43,772 bases of DNA from a bacterium (GTDB taxonomy: Bacteria; UBP14; UBA6098; JAFGQG01). A model generated the notes under the pieces. The model was not told where the DNA came from and ran no database searches. It saw only the letters and a list, made by a program, of their open reading frames with translations. A program made the translations under genes and the position numbers. Below, in pieces: positions 43,749-43,772 of this stretch. Location of the stretch: positions 1 through 43,772 of the forward strand of contig JAFGQG010000024.1 of NCBI GenBank assembly GCA_016935765.1. Reading direction: 5' to 3'. The stretch's first letter is position 1, and each line of letters opens with the position of its first letter.

Positions 43749-43772
43749 GCATTTTGCAATAATCAAAAAACC

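Noticed and set aside
1..43772. CRISPR arrays, tRNA or rRNA genes, prophage
   Set aside because: No regularly spaced repeats, cloverleaf signatures, rRNA-like segments or phage structural genes were found on reading.

Overview
The window looks like a chromosomal segment of an uncultured Gram-negative bacterium of the FCB superphylum or a nearby candidate lineage (WOR-3/TA06/Cloacimonadota-like). The grounds are four secreted proteins ending in 'YPNPFN'-type C-terminal sorting domains (type IX secretion or FlgD-like), many Asp-box, FN3, LVIVD and HYDIN-type surface proteins, a beta-barrel outer-membrane protein, a eukaryotic/archaeal-type dimeric glycyl-tRNA synthetase, and moderate G+C. The phylum cannot be fixed from the window. 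No tRNA, rRNA, CRISPR array, prophage or complete insertion sequence is visible.

Left region (1-11.9 kb, all minus strand). This is an envelope/surface block. A TTGACA-N17-TATACT promoter at 11865-11893 leads into a predicted outer-membrane beta-barrel (10174-11781). It is followed by a secreted papain/C39-like cysteine peptidase (8281-10011), a 1387-residue secreted beta-rich protein (3792-7955) and an FN3-repeat protein with a large insertion in its first domain (1129-3744). After an intergenic stretch full of repeats comes an Asp-box propeller protein that runs off the left edge and seems frameshifted just after its signal peptide. A 237-bp element with 20-bp inverted ends sits inside the block (7976-8212). 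This block is the best candidate for an undescribed surface system.

Middle region (11.9-25.3 kb). It opens with a decayed patch (DUF2283 pseudogene and a possible AAA ATPase scrap). Then come a small RRM RNA-binding protein with an extended -10 promoter, a long leader and a strong terminator, tex, glyS, recO, a small membrane protein and asnS. asnS is divergent from a plus-strand group: LVIVD propeller, purH, a PHP phosphoesterase overlapping purH, and a secreted HExxH metalloprotease with a sorting tail.

Right region (25.3-43.8 kb). On the plus strand lie a GT-C membrane glycosyltransferase fused to TPRs and two tandem paralogous Asp-box proteins with sorting domains. On the minus strand, convergent to these, a nine-gene operon runs GAF3-GGDEF cyclase, uppS, lgt, comF, yajC, def, fmt, DUF116, lipoprotein-type pcm, with tight or overlapping junctions. 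It joins cell-wall lipid carrier synthesis, lipoprotein maturation, Sec export and formyl-Met handling, all processes that serve the many exported proteins. Upstream of it a two-gene unit encodes a secreted C45-type N-terminal nucleophile hydrolase and a RNase Z-like metallo-hydrolase.

Seven promoters share the layout TTGAC(A/T)-N17-TA(4), and several -10 boxes fit TAnnTT, reminiscent of the Bacteroidota -7 element. Functional assignments come from reading motifs by eye. No database search was run.
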